Source of the DNA: Oreocharis arfaki
Lineage: Eukaryota > Chordata > Aves > Passeriformes > Paramythiidae
Length of the DNA stretch: 64,000 bases
NCBI GenBank assembly: GCA_013398015.1
Contig: VZRR01010743.1
Location: 124,001 to 188,000 of the forward strand
Direction: 5' to 3'
The position numbers and the translations under genes were made by a program. The notes under the pieces are model-generated. The model did no database searches. It was not told the origin of the DNA and worked only from the letters and a program-made list of their open reading frames with translations. Below, one piece after another: positions 36,701 to 48,700 of the stretch (its first letter is position 1; each line of letters opens with the position of its first letter).

Positions 36701-39700
36701 GCATATGAAATGTGATAAGGAGGTCAGTTGTTTGGGGAGTTTCTGAGACTTTAGCAGAGAATCACAGAATCATTTAGTTTGGAAAAGACCCTTAAGATTG
36801 AGTCCAGCTGTGAAAGATTTCACATTTAAAAGTGAAGTGTAAAATACTGGTGTAAATAAAGGGCTGGTTACAAATGCCATACATTCCTCAAAAAAAATAG
36901 GCTACTCTGTTAATGAGAAAAGATCTCTTAAGCTTATGTCTGTTTAAGCTGGACACTGGACATAACCAGGTCGTGAAATGAGGATCTGAATATTGTTGTT
37001 TGGAAATAGCACTTCAAAGGAGGCTAATAATTAAAACCAGAATTTACTCCCACTGAGACACTGCTTCTTTTAATTACTGCCTGGATTTGTGTCTGGAGCT
37101 CTGGGTAATAAATCAGCAAAGGGTGACTTAGAACCAAGGGTCAGTATATGGAGAACTTAATTTCCTTAGTGCTGGTGAACATGAATGTAAACTGAATAGT
37201 TCTCATTCCTGGAATTGTGTAGATCTTGTCAGATTCTTGCTTCTGTTGAAGAGCTTTCTTGCCTTTATTTCTGCAGTAACTGTACATTCTTTCCTTTTAT
37301 GAAACTGTAAAGGGTTTTCCCCAAGAACTCTTTGTTTAGTGCTGGTGTAGTTCTTGCTTCTGGCTAACTCGGAGTATAAAATGCTATTTCAAGCTCCAGA
37401 AATGTGCAGCATTGGAAGCTGAATCAGACTAAACTGCAGATTTTTTAGGAGCTTGTAAGTAAGTCTTCTGTTACTGGGTCTTCTCAGGCTTTCTAGTCTC
37501 TTCTTTGCCTGCTAGACAGGTTTCCAAACCAATGTGTCCAGTGTCCTGCCAGGGAGGGTGGTGACAGCCCCAGTTCCACATCTGAGTCTGCCGGCGCAGG
37601 TTGGATCCCTCCGGCCTGTTCTGGGAAGCAGAGCACGGATCCAGGGGAGGAATGTCTTGGGAAAAGAGGCAGAAAGAAACAGCTTTTCCCTCTTGCCTCT
37701 CTTCCTAGATCTTAACAGACCCTCTCAGGTCACCGAAAAGACAGCAGAGAAATGCAGAGTAACTGAGCAGAAGTGCCTGTGTGTCTGTTGCTCATTTTCC
37801 CTGCACAACACTGCCTTTATAAGCATCTTTCAAGTGAGCAGAACCTACAGGTCTAAACCTTCAGGCTCACAGTGCTGATAGACTTGAGGTACTGTTCAGT
37901 GCCTCAGGTTCGATACCTTTTGGTATTAACGAAGGAGACCCTTTTACTTTCTATGAAATTGTCAGAATGGAGATTCTAGATGATGGAACAAAAGTCTTAA
38001 AGATGAAAGAAACCTGAGGTCAGAGCTGGACTGCTTAGAGTTCAGTTTCTGGATATGATTAGAAATCCTTTAGGATGAAACAACTGAACTAACAGGCTTT
38101 ATATTTCTACTTCCCAAGAATTGAATTAGCTAGTTACCACCACTGCCAGTGGGTTCAGGCAGGAGCTGCTACAGGAAACTGAAACTCTTGCACTTAGAGG
38201 AGGAAGTTTTTTACAATAAAATGAGGTTTCTGTGGTTGACAGGCTTCTTTGTGGCTGATTGCCTAAGCTTAGTGGATCTATGTAGCTCGCCTTGTTTGCC
38301 CTTAAGCAGTCTTCCCTGCAATGGCAATACCAAGGTATTAATTGTATACCAAAGCCACTTAATTTAATAAGCACAAAGCTTATGCATTGCAGCCTGGTCA
38401 TAGCTGGTGACTTTCCACTACCCTGAATATGCTGTGGAAACAGTTTTTAAAAGGCCAGCCCTTCCTGTTTCTTTTTTTTTTTAAATGAGGTGGGTGAGTG
38501 TATGGCAATCATGACAAATTCTACTGTGCCTGCTACTTCAGCAACTTAAAATAGATTCTTGCCATAAGACATGAGCTCAGATGTGTGTCTTTGCAGGGAA
38601 AAAAAAATTGTTAAATCAGAGCACTTTTGGTTAATGTTGTCAATAGCAAACTGCAGGGTTGTTACAGTACATAGATAATATTATTTGTTTTGTTATGAAG
38701 TCCTGTGGGCAACTGCAAATGATGGCACATAGGAAAGCAAAGTAAAACTGAATAGGAAACATCTTTTTCATGAAGAAACAGTACTAATTAGTGATGTGTT
38801 GTGGCTGGGCCTAGTCAGAGGTGCAACTAGGGGTGCCTCACTAGTGGTGCCAAGGACTAATTACTTGAATTTAATTTTGCTGAGTGAACAGTGTTGGTAT
38901 GTGCCTTCTTGTAAGTGTATTCCAGGTAATCAACCAAATAAAGGAGGGAAGTAAAAGTACAGTTGAGGAGGGAAGGCTGGGGAAAAGCTGAGTTGGGTAG
39001 CTTGCTAATAGGTCACTGTTTATCACCCCCCAATCCAGCTTTACATTCACTCAGATTTCTGTAGCTGTGTTAGTTGTCACTGCTGTGAACTGGTCTGTGG
39101 TTTTGGTTTTCCCCACCAGTTGGCTGTTGTGGCTGACTTGTGAACCTTGCTGCAATAATGTCCTTATAGATTTAATTTTTTTCACTCAAGATTTTCCATT
39201 GTAACTAGAATTAAAATTCTTGTTTGTGTCAGATGTCACCAGTCAAGTTACATTAACATATTTCTTTTGTAGTTGTTCCTAATACACATAAGAATTATTA
39301 GGTGATGTGCACATCTTTAAAAAGAAAGTCTAGAGGATGTGTCACAACATATGAGAAGAAGAGAAAATGGAAAAGTAAAAGAGCTGGATTGTAAATACTT
39401 GTCAGTTCAAGCAGAGAAGCATTCTGCAGAACCCAAGGCATTAGCATGTTTAAGCAGCTTAGCCTGGATGGACTGTGGTCCTAACACAGCACTAAATGGG
39501 TCACTGCTGGGGTGTATGCATGTCTTTTCACCCAGTGCTGTTACTTAGCTGTAGGTAGAGTCTTTGGAATTCTGGCTGTTACGGTAGTAAGTATGAACTT
39601 TGTGTTATTTAGTCATTGTTGTTAACAAATTTTTTATTCTGCAATGGAATCTATTAAAAGTCACTGTCACAGTCCCAGGAGTGATGTAAAGAAACATGAA

Positions 39701-42700
39701 TTTGCAGTAAATCTGTGAGTGTCTTCAGATTCCTACTCAATAGGCCCGGTTAACACAGAAGCATTTAAGTTTTTTTCCAACAAAAATGTTGATGCGGAGC
39801 TGTGTGATTCCAGTTTTCAAAGCAGCCTTACAGGAGGCTTGTTTGCACTGACCTTGGATGGTCAGTTTTGTCAGCCTCAATGAGTGTTGTTTCTGCAGAG
39901 TTCGATGACCCCTCTGCCCTGGTGGTGCTGGCAGAAGAAGAGCTCGTGGTGATAGACTTGAAAAGTGCAGGCTGGCCAGCAGTGCACCCTCCATACCTGG
40001 CTTCCCTGCACTGCTCAGCCATCACCTGCTCTCACCACGTCTCCAACATCCCACTGAAGCTCTGGGAGCGGATTATCAGCGCTGGGAGCAAGCAGAACAT
40101 TCACTACTCCAGTATGGTATGGCAGCTTTGTGTCCCTCTGTGTGTCCCCCTGTGTGTTCCCACGTGTTTAGGGCAGTGTGACTGCCCAGGGTGTGGGTGG
40201 TCTGTGCTGCTGATGATCTGCAGAGGCCCCACCAGCCCCACCAGACATTGTCCAGCCTCTTAATAGGGTCGAGAGAGGCTTTTTCTCAAAGCACCACCAG
40301 TACAGTTACTCACACTGGGGAATTAAAATGTGGTATTTTTTTAAGCTCTGACAAGCCAGAGGGGAAGTCTGAGTGTTCCCAGCTGTCGGTGGCAACAAGG
40401 TTCTCATGTAAAAGCATGAAGCTTCTTGGGGAAATGTGTAGAGTGCCTTCTAAAAGGCACAGTTGGTGTCAGAATGGGAACATCTAATCCAAACAAAAGC
40501 TGACAGCATGGACTGTTTCACTGCCACTTGCACTGGAGTTCATGCCCTCCTGCTGACTTTATATTCTCTCCACACTGTCACTGCCTAGGAAGTCACACAC
40601 TTCTCTTACTGTATTTGTAGCCATGGCCGATTGATGGTGGCACCAACATCGCTCCGGATCCTCCGCAGAGGGACTTGCTGCTAACAGGGTAGGTACTGAC
40701 CCTAGGACCATCAGGGAGCCCTTTCCAGTTCCCCCCTTTGAACTAACTGAGGCTTTCCTGTGGAGTTAAAGTCTGCTTGTCTTGTAGGGAGGAGGCTGCA
40801 GCTTTACAGTGCAGTGTCTCAAAGCTGTGCTGCTGGCTTTGTAAAGCCAGCTGATTGTGCTGCTTCTGAGCAAACAGGTCATGATGTCCACAGATAACCC
40901 AGAAAGTGGCTGATTTTTAGTTTTGATGTGTTATCCATTCCCCCTACTCCCAAAGTGTGTAGGAGTGCAGGCAGTAATCCAGCCTGGTTCAAAGGCAGCA
41001 GTGTAAAAGTGGAGCTTAATCTTGCATGTTTTGAAGCATTTTTCCCTCTACCTTACACTTTGAATCTTAAAATAGAGGTTAGCTTGGACTCCTGTCTGCT
41101 TTGATCAGCATGAACAGATCTAGCTAAGAGGTGGAAGTAGCTAGCAAGAGATTGTCTCCTTGCATAAAAATGTACCATTTTATTTTCAAAGCACTTTTGA
41201 GAGTTTCAGTGGGCTGTTCCTCAGATTTCATTCTCGATGGAGCATGTTAGAAGCTCCTACCCTTGTGTTGGAAGACTGTTGCAAATTTTCACCTGGAGAA
41301 CTAAGATTAAAGCTTGATTTAAAAAAATATATTTTTTTTCCCTTCCCTCGCAGTAACCATGTTTTTGCCTGAAAGAGTTTTTCCTTCCATTTGCTAAGCT
41401 TTTTGCCTTTTCCATGTTTTTTTGGCATAATCTTAAATTGGTGTAATGGTGTCAGATCACCAAGAACAGCTGGATTAAAAAAATCCCAACAGACTAAAAC
41501 AAAACAAAACCAAAACCCACAAAAAATACCCAAGAAGCCCAAAATCTTTCTCTTTGTGGTTTGTTTTTCTGGTTCTGTATTTTCCCATCTGTTTTACCCT
41601 CCATGTGCTGTTCTCCTGTGTGATGTGTGTTCCTGTATCCTCCCCCCCCAGGCATGAGGATGGCACAGTGAGGTTTTGGGATGCCTCTGGTGTCTGCTTG
41701 CACCTCCTTTATAAGCTGAGCACAGTGAGAGTGTTCCTCACGGATGCTGATCCCAATGACAACATGAACACCCTGGGGGAGGATGAATGGCCTCCACTCC
41801 GCAAGGTGAGAGAGCTGCTGCTTGTAGAAACTTTCTGAAAACCTGGGTAGTTCTGATTCCTGCCCCAGTTAAAGACCAGCCCCTCTCTGTTCTCTTGCCT
41901 AGGTTGGTACCTTCGATCCTTACAGTGATGATCCAAGACTTGGGATCCAGAAGATCTACCTGTGTAAATACAGTGGATACTTGGCTGTTGCTGGTACAGC
42001 AGGACAGGTATTGGAATATGAACAATCAACATAAACATTGTTTTCAGTGCAGGTTTCAGAGTAATCTGGAAATCTGCTAAAATTCAAAATGCTCATTTCT
42101 CTCATGGTAAATTGATCTGTTTTCTGGAAATGCTTCATGGGGCCCTGCTCTGGTGAGGCCCCAGCTGGAGCACTGCATCCAGCACAGGAAGGACATGGAG
42201 CTGGTGGAGTGAGTCCAGAGGAGGCCACCAAGTTGATTAGAGGGATGGAGCAGCTCTGCTCTGAGGAGAGGCTGAGAGAATTGGGATTGTTCAGCCTGGA
42301 GAAGGGAAGGTTTGGGGTCACCTAATTGCAGCCTTCTGGTACCTGAAAGGAGCCTACAAGAAACATGGGTAGAGACTACTTACAAGGTCCTGGAGTGACA
42401 GAACAAGGGAAAGTAGCTTCAAACTGAAAAAGGGTAGGTTTAGATTAGATATTAGACAGGAAGAACTTCTTTACTGTGAGGGTGGTGAGGCACTGTAACA
42501 GGTTGCCTGGAGAAGTTGTGGATGCCATGCCTGGAAGTGTTAAGGCCAGGTTGGATGGAACTCTGACCAGAAAAGGTGTCCCTGTTCATGGCAGAAGTTA
42601 GAAGTAGGTGACCTTTAAGGTGCCTTCCAGCCCAAACCATTCTGGGATTTTCTGCTTTCTCCAGTTGTTATTTTAGACATTGTCTGCTGTTACTTATCTG

Positions 42701-45700
42701 TCCTGAGATGTGCTTTAGTTTAGCAGCTGTAGGGAAGGGCTGCAGCTCGGAGATCTGCCTGCACAGCAAAAGCTGTAGCAAAGGTTGTTCTCTTCTTTTC
42801 AGGTGCTGGTGATGGAACTGAACGACGAGGATGCAGAACACGTGGTGGACCATGCTGAAGCAGATCTCCTGCAGGACCAAGAGGGCTATCGATGGAAAGG
42901 TCACGAGAAGCTAAAAACTCGAGATGGCCCTGTTCGATTTGAAGCTGGTTTTCAGCCATTTGTCCTTGTGCAATGTCAACCACCAGCTGTGGTCACCTCT
43001 TTGGCCCTGCACTCGGAGTGGAAACTTGTGGCCTTTGGTACCAGTCATGGGTTTGGGCTTTTTGACCATCAGCAGAAGCGACTGGTCTTCGTCAAGTAAG
43101 TATCATCTTTCCAGAGGGTCTGTGGTAATCCTTATGTTAATGATGACATGGAATTACTAACAAAGAAAGGTGTGACGAGTGATTTCTCAAGAGCTGTCAC
43201 TATAGCAAGAAGCTCTGCTTCTTTTTTCTCCACCCTTGAAGCTCTTCCGGAATATATAAGTGTGTTCCAACATTTGTGTGGATCCTGTTGGACTCTTGGG
43301 AGTGATTGCCACCCAGCAGAAAGTGATCACGTGGCTACTGTCTCTCTCTTCCAGGTGCACACTGCATCCCAGTGACCAGTTGGCCTTAGAAGGTCCCCTG
43401 TCTCGGGTGAAATCCTTGAAGAAGTCCCTCCGTCAGTCATTCCGGCGGATCAGAAGAAGCCGCGTGTCCAGTAGGAAGCGGCGAGGAGGTGGTGGGAATG
43501 CCTCAGAGGTGAGGGGTTCACCTTTTTGGGGTTTGTCTATTTACAGCTTGGAGCCTGCCGAGACTGCCTAGACCAGGAGGTGGTCTCAGCCCTGCTATCA
43601 AATCAATAGGTATTGGTATGAGGGAAAAATGGCAATTTCTAATGCTGCTGTTAGATAAAAACAGGCACACTTTCAGAGAAGATCAATTCAGAGGACACGT
43701 TCACTGGGGTGACCCTGCTGTGCCTTTCTATCACCCCATGTCTCTCTCCCTGCTGTGTCTATCCCTGACTGACAATGTGTCTCCTCACCTGTGAAGGTGC
43801 AAGAAGCAAATGCCAAGTTTGACCAGGACGCATTGCAGGAGATGGAACTGGCTCCAGTCCAGCGCAAGATCGAAGCCCGCTCGGCTGAAGACTCCTTCAC
43901 TGGCTTTGTGCGAACCTTGTATTTTGCTGATACCTTCTTGAGAGACAGTGAGTAGGAAAAGCATCTCTCTCTTCTTCCAAATGGGTTTTTACTTCTTCTG
44001 CCAAGGAATGTATTGGGATTTACTGCCAGGAAAACTCAGCACCTCCTGTGTCCTACTGTGTGCTCTGCTGAAAAACCGATGTAGAACAAGAGCATATGTT
44101 GTCATGCAGAATTGTTATTTAGCCATTCTGGGCTGCTGGCTAATCTGAGGCAAGTGGCAGTTCATCTCTGAATCACGTCTTTATGTATGATTTTCAAACG
44201 TGCTGGAATGGCATCTGACTTTTTAGTGTAGACTTTTCTTTCTCTCATTGCTCTGAAGTTCACCCCTGTCTCCAGCAGAGCCTTTTAATTTTGGTGAAGG
44301 TGGTGGCTGGTTGTGCATCAGAGCCCAAACTGGTATCTTGCACGAGTTTACTCTGCTCCTATGTGATATAAATGTGTGAAAACTGGACACAGTGATTGTG
44401 GTGGTTCATGTGGTGGTACTTTTGCCTTTGCTCACATGCAGTGTCCTTTCTAAGGGATGTTCGTGGACATGTATTATGAAAAGAATGTAAAGAGCTTGTA
44501 GTTTGCCTGGCAAGTCTCCCCAGATATAAAGATATTTAAGGTGCAAACAGAGGGAGGTTTTGTATAGCCAGGAAAAGCTGTTACTGAAGGGCGTCATGGA
44601 TGATGCCTTGCTCATGGGCCTTTTTGTTGCTCCAGGCTCCCGGCACTGCCCGTCCCTGTGGGCTGGCACCAATGGAGGGACAGTCTACGCCTTCTGTTTA
44701 CGTGTTCCTCCAGCAGAGAGGAGGATGGATGAGCCTGTGAGGGCAGAGCAGGGTAAGTGCCTGGTGAAAGCAGGGTTCTGCTGGGTCTGAGCCATCACTC
44801 AGAGGAGTTATGGGCAGAAAAGCAGGATCACTCAATTAGTGCTGTTTATCAGTGACTGGAGCCAAGTGTGGCAGTGTCTGAGTAAGCTGCTCACTGCAGC
44901 AGCTGAACTGGAGCTCCAGTACTGCTTGATGTGCCTCAGCCACATTTCCTACTCACTTCAGAGATGTAAATTTGTGTCAGCTGTCACTGAAGTTTGCCAT
45001 CAACCCTCGCTGCACATGTCCCTTGTTCTGACAGCTGGGCCTGTTGTCTTTATGTAGCAGTGGTTTCTGTTTAACACAGATCAGTCTAGTCAGAATGCCC
45101 TTCAACTTCTAAATCTTTTTAGGCAGCATTTCTATAACCACAGTATATAGGTCTCCAGCCCTGAGAGGATGTGAATGAGTTTCTAATAGTGTCTCTGACT
45201 AGACTCCTGTTTGTTTTTTCTGTTTGTTTTCCCTCCTTATCTTGCTTGTCTAGCCAAAGAGATTCAGCTGATGCACAGGGCTCCTGTTGTGGGGATACTT
45301 GTGTTGGATGGACGCAGCACTCCCCTCCCAGAACCTCTAGAAGTAGCACATGACCTTTCCAAGAGTCCTGATATGCAAGGCAGCCACCAGCTGCTGGTGG
45401 TATCTGAAGAGCAATTTAAGGTGAGTGTCACCTATTGAGAGAGGGAGGTACCTATGAACTGTGTGTGAAATCTGCTAAAGCACTGGGCACAGCTCAGTGG
45501 AGAGAACTCTTGGGAATGCTTTTTCTCCTGTACCTGAAGAACGGCCCAGGGACAGCATTTCTGTTTGGTGCAGTCCATAAATCAGATGCGTGCTGGCAAA
45601 CTGGTGTTCAGCATAGTGCTGTACATGCTGAATATAGAAATTTCATGCCTATATTACATTATACTCTTTGGGCAAGGCTGCTTCTGCTTTTGGGTAAGAG

Positions 45701-48700
45701 CTTTTCTGTGGTTAGTGCAGAAGCAGGAATTTGTAGGTATTTTTGTGAAGTAGCTTAAAAGTTTCTTGTTTTGCACACTAACTCAAACCCTGTTCTCTTT
45801 CTGTAAGTTTGTAGCCAAATAGGGAAGAGTTTTGGAAAAATAGGGGAGAACTGCAGTTACAGCCTGAGGGTAAAACTGATGTCAGAACAGAAAGATTCTC
45901 ACACTGCCTGTGGCTGATTCCTTCTTGTGAGCAGGGGGTTGGCTCTGGTTACACCTGTGTGTATTCCATGTGAATGAAAACATTGTCCAGAGAGGGAGCA
46001 GCAGATGTCCTGGGGAGCTGCTGCTGCCTTTGTGCAGGAAGAGGTGTCAGTGTCTTGTTTCTGTGACAGGTCTTCACGTTGCCCAAGGTCAGCTCCAAGC
46101 TGAAGCTGAAGCTGACGGCCCTGGAGGGCTGCAGGGTACGGAAGGTGACAGTTGCCAACTTTGGCAGCTGCAAGGCCGATGATTACAGCGAGAACGACCT
46201 GGCAGTGCTGACCAACCTGGGAGACATCCAGATCATCTCCCTGCCCTTCCTCAAGTTACAGATCCGCTACCCCTGCATCCGCAAGGAGGATGTGAGTGGC
46301 ATTGCATCCTGTGTCTTCACCAAGTATGGCCAAGGTGAGGTGGGCTTCTCCCAGATCATCCCTCTTGTTGTGTGTTTGAGACAATGGGAAAGGGCTTAGA
46401 GTTTACAGCTGGCTGTGTACACATGTGAGAATATTTCAGAAATGTGTTCATTGTGTGTTCCTGGGCAGTACCAGCTCCCAGCAGGTACCAGCACATGAGT
46501 TAGCAGAAGCAGGAGTGATTTTATTCCATTACTGCTAACGAATACAGTGGTTTTCAGCTTGGATGTGCCCCTTAGGTAACTTCCACCTGGCCACCCTCCT
46601 CTTGTTTGGTATGTAGGGAATAGCTCTCTAAGCATCAGGCTCTGGGGAAATGTCCCCACTGTGCCTCTTGTACATGCCTGTGTCTCAGCATACACATTGC
46701 AAAACTGGGATCCAACATCCTGTGGCTGCTGAAGATCATTGCTTTCCAGTTCATTTTTTCCATCTTTCTGTGCTAAGTGTCTTCTCCTAAGTGTCAGCAC
46801 AGGATAACAGAATTCTCTCTGAGCATAGTCTTAAATTGCACAGTCTCTAGGCTAACCAGAAGGGAGCTGGGTAGTATTTTCTTCAATGATCCCTCCTTGC
46901 TTAGAGAGAAGGAAATGCAAACTCTTTCTGCCAAACATAGACCACACCTAGATCTGTTATTTTTTTGGATCACCTTTGGTTCTGGAACTGTTTCCTGAGA
47001 ATTGCCCTTGTAAATTCCCAATCACCTGTAGGTTTCTATCTGATCTCCCCGTCGGAGTTTGAGAGGTTTTCCCTTTCCACCAAATGGTTGGTGGAGCCCC
47101 GGTGCATCGTGGACATGCCAGAAGTGACAAGCAACAATCACGTGCACAACAAATCTGGCACAGAGAATGCTGCAAGGAAATCCAGGTAAAGTCTGTAACA
47201 CTCTTGCACACTGCCTGTGTCTGAGTAGGGAGGGGAAAAAAAAAACCCTTCAAAGTTATCTTCCGTAGAGGGACTGGCATCAGGAAATACAACCTTCCCC
47301 CTGATGGTTTTCCTACTTGGAGTACATTTGGTGGGACAAAGCAGGAAGCACTGGAACTGGTATCCCTAAGCTGCAGTCACAACCTTAGAGCAAGCCCTGG
47401 CTTGCTTTTCTTGTTCCTGAGTGCTGGGGCTGAGCTGTTGCTCTGGGAAGGGAAATCCAGCGTTCCTCCTCTCCTCTTGGAACATCAGTGAGTGACAATA
47501 GATCTGACACTCACAGAGATCCTACAGGAATTTTATTCTAAGAGTTTATTAGTGTTCTGTGGTGCCTGCAGACTTCTGCATTACCAGCATGTGGTGAAGC
47601 CCCTCCTACACTCAGCAAACCCTTTAGCTGATGTGCACTGGAGCCTCTTACAGCTGCCAAGAACACACAGGAATTCTCTGCACCCCTGTGCCTCAGCATC
47701 AGTAATTGTCTTCTGCCTCCTTTCCTTTTTTAGGGGACCAGGAAAGAGTCCAGGTGACTGTGGAGAAGATGGTAAGTGAAAAAAATAAGTGTACTAAAGG
47801 TACCATGGTGATGTGTAAACCTCAAAATGTCTTTCCTATTGCTACAGTTGATATTTTCTACCTAAGAAAGGGAAAAATAAGGAGGGATGTGGGGGAGACA
47901 ATGTGACCTGCCTGTACTGTATTTTAGTTGATATCTCTGAAGTAAATTGTGTTTGGGAGATTCCCTTAAAGGTTAGAACAGAGTTTTTGCTGGAGGAAAG
48001 ATCTGAAATTGTTTAGATCTTCTGTTATCCAAACTATTATTGCTGGAAAATACAGTTCAGTGTGTGAGAGACTTTAAGGATTAGTTTTGAAGCATTCAGT
48101 ACAGTCAAAAAGTACTTAACGTGGGGAAAAAATCAAGTTCCATTGTGGGTTTCCAAAACTGCACTTGTTTCAGGAAAAGGGGGAAAATGTTGTTAGGTAA
48201 AAGCTTTTTTTCCTACTCTTTTTTAGAAAGGAAGTCTGGGAGGCTGATGGAACATGCCTTACTCAATGATGAAAGTGAGTGAGATGAAGTCTTGCTGCTG
48301 AGAGGGAAGGTGCCTTACTGGGTGGGAAAAGAAGAAAGCTGCTGGGAATTTTGTGGATTCCAGTTCCAAGGGGTCTGTAATTACTGGTAGAAATGCTGGG
48401 TTGTCTTGAATCCCCAGAAATGAGGGGTTGGACAGAGAGCCATGCCCTCGGGCAGGGGTTGTTCTGCAGAGCTGCATTCCCTGCTGAGATAAGAGAAGGA
48501 TTTTTATTTCCAGTAGGACTTGTGTAAGATGACAGGTGGAACAGACAGTTCCTTTGGGGCTCTGGTACACGGGGATTGGCAAGGTTTCCTCTGGCAAATG
48601 ACTGCTTCAGTCCTGTGTGCCAGCCTGCCCAGTAAAAACCTGGTGCTGCTGAAGAGGCAGCGATGAGGTAGTCCAAGGACTGACCTCTGAGCTGTGGGAG

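Noticed and set aside
37534..37878. 114-codon frame in the long LLGL2 intron before exon 10
   Set aside because: Not in the conserved protein, no matching acceptor and donor that keep the frame, low-complexity composition.
41490..41530. A/C-rich run in LLGL2 intron as a retrogene tail
   Set aside because: Simple AAAAC-type repeat without an upstream coding remnant or target-site duplication.
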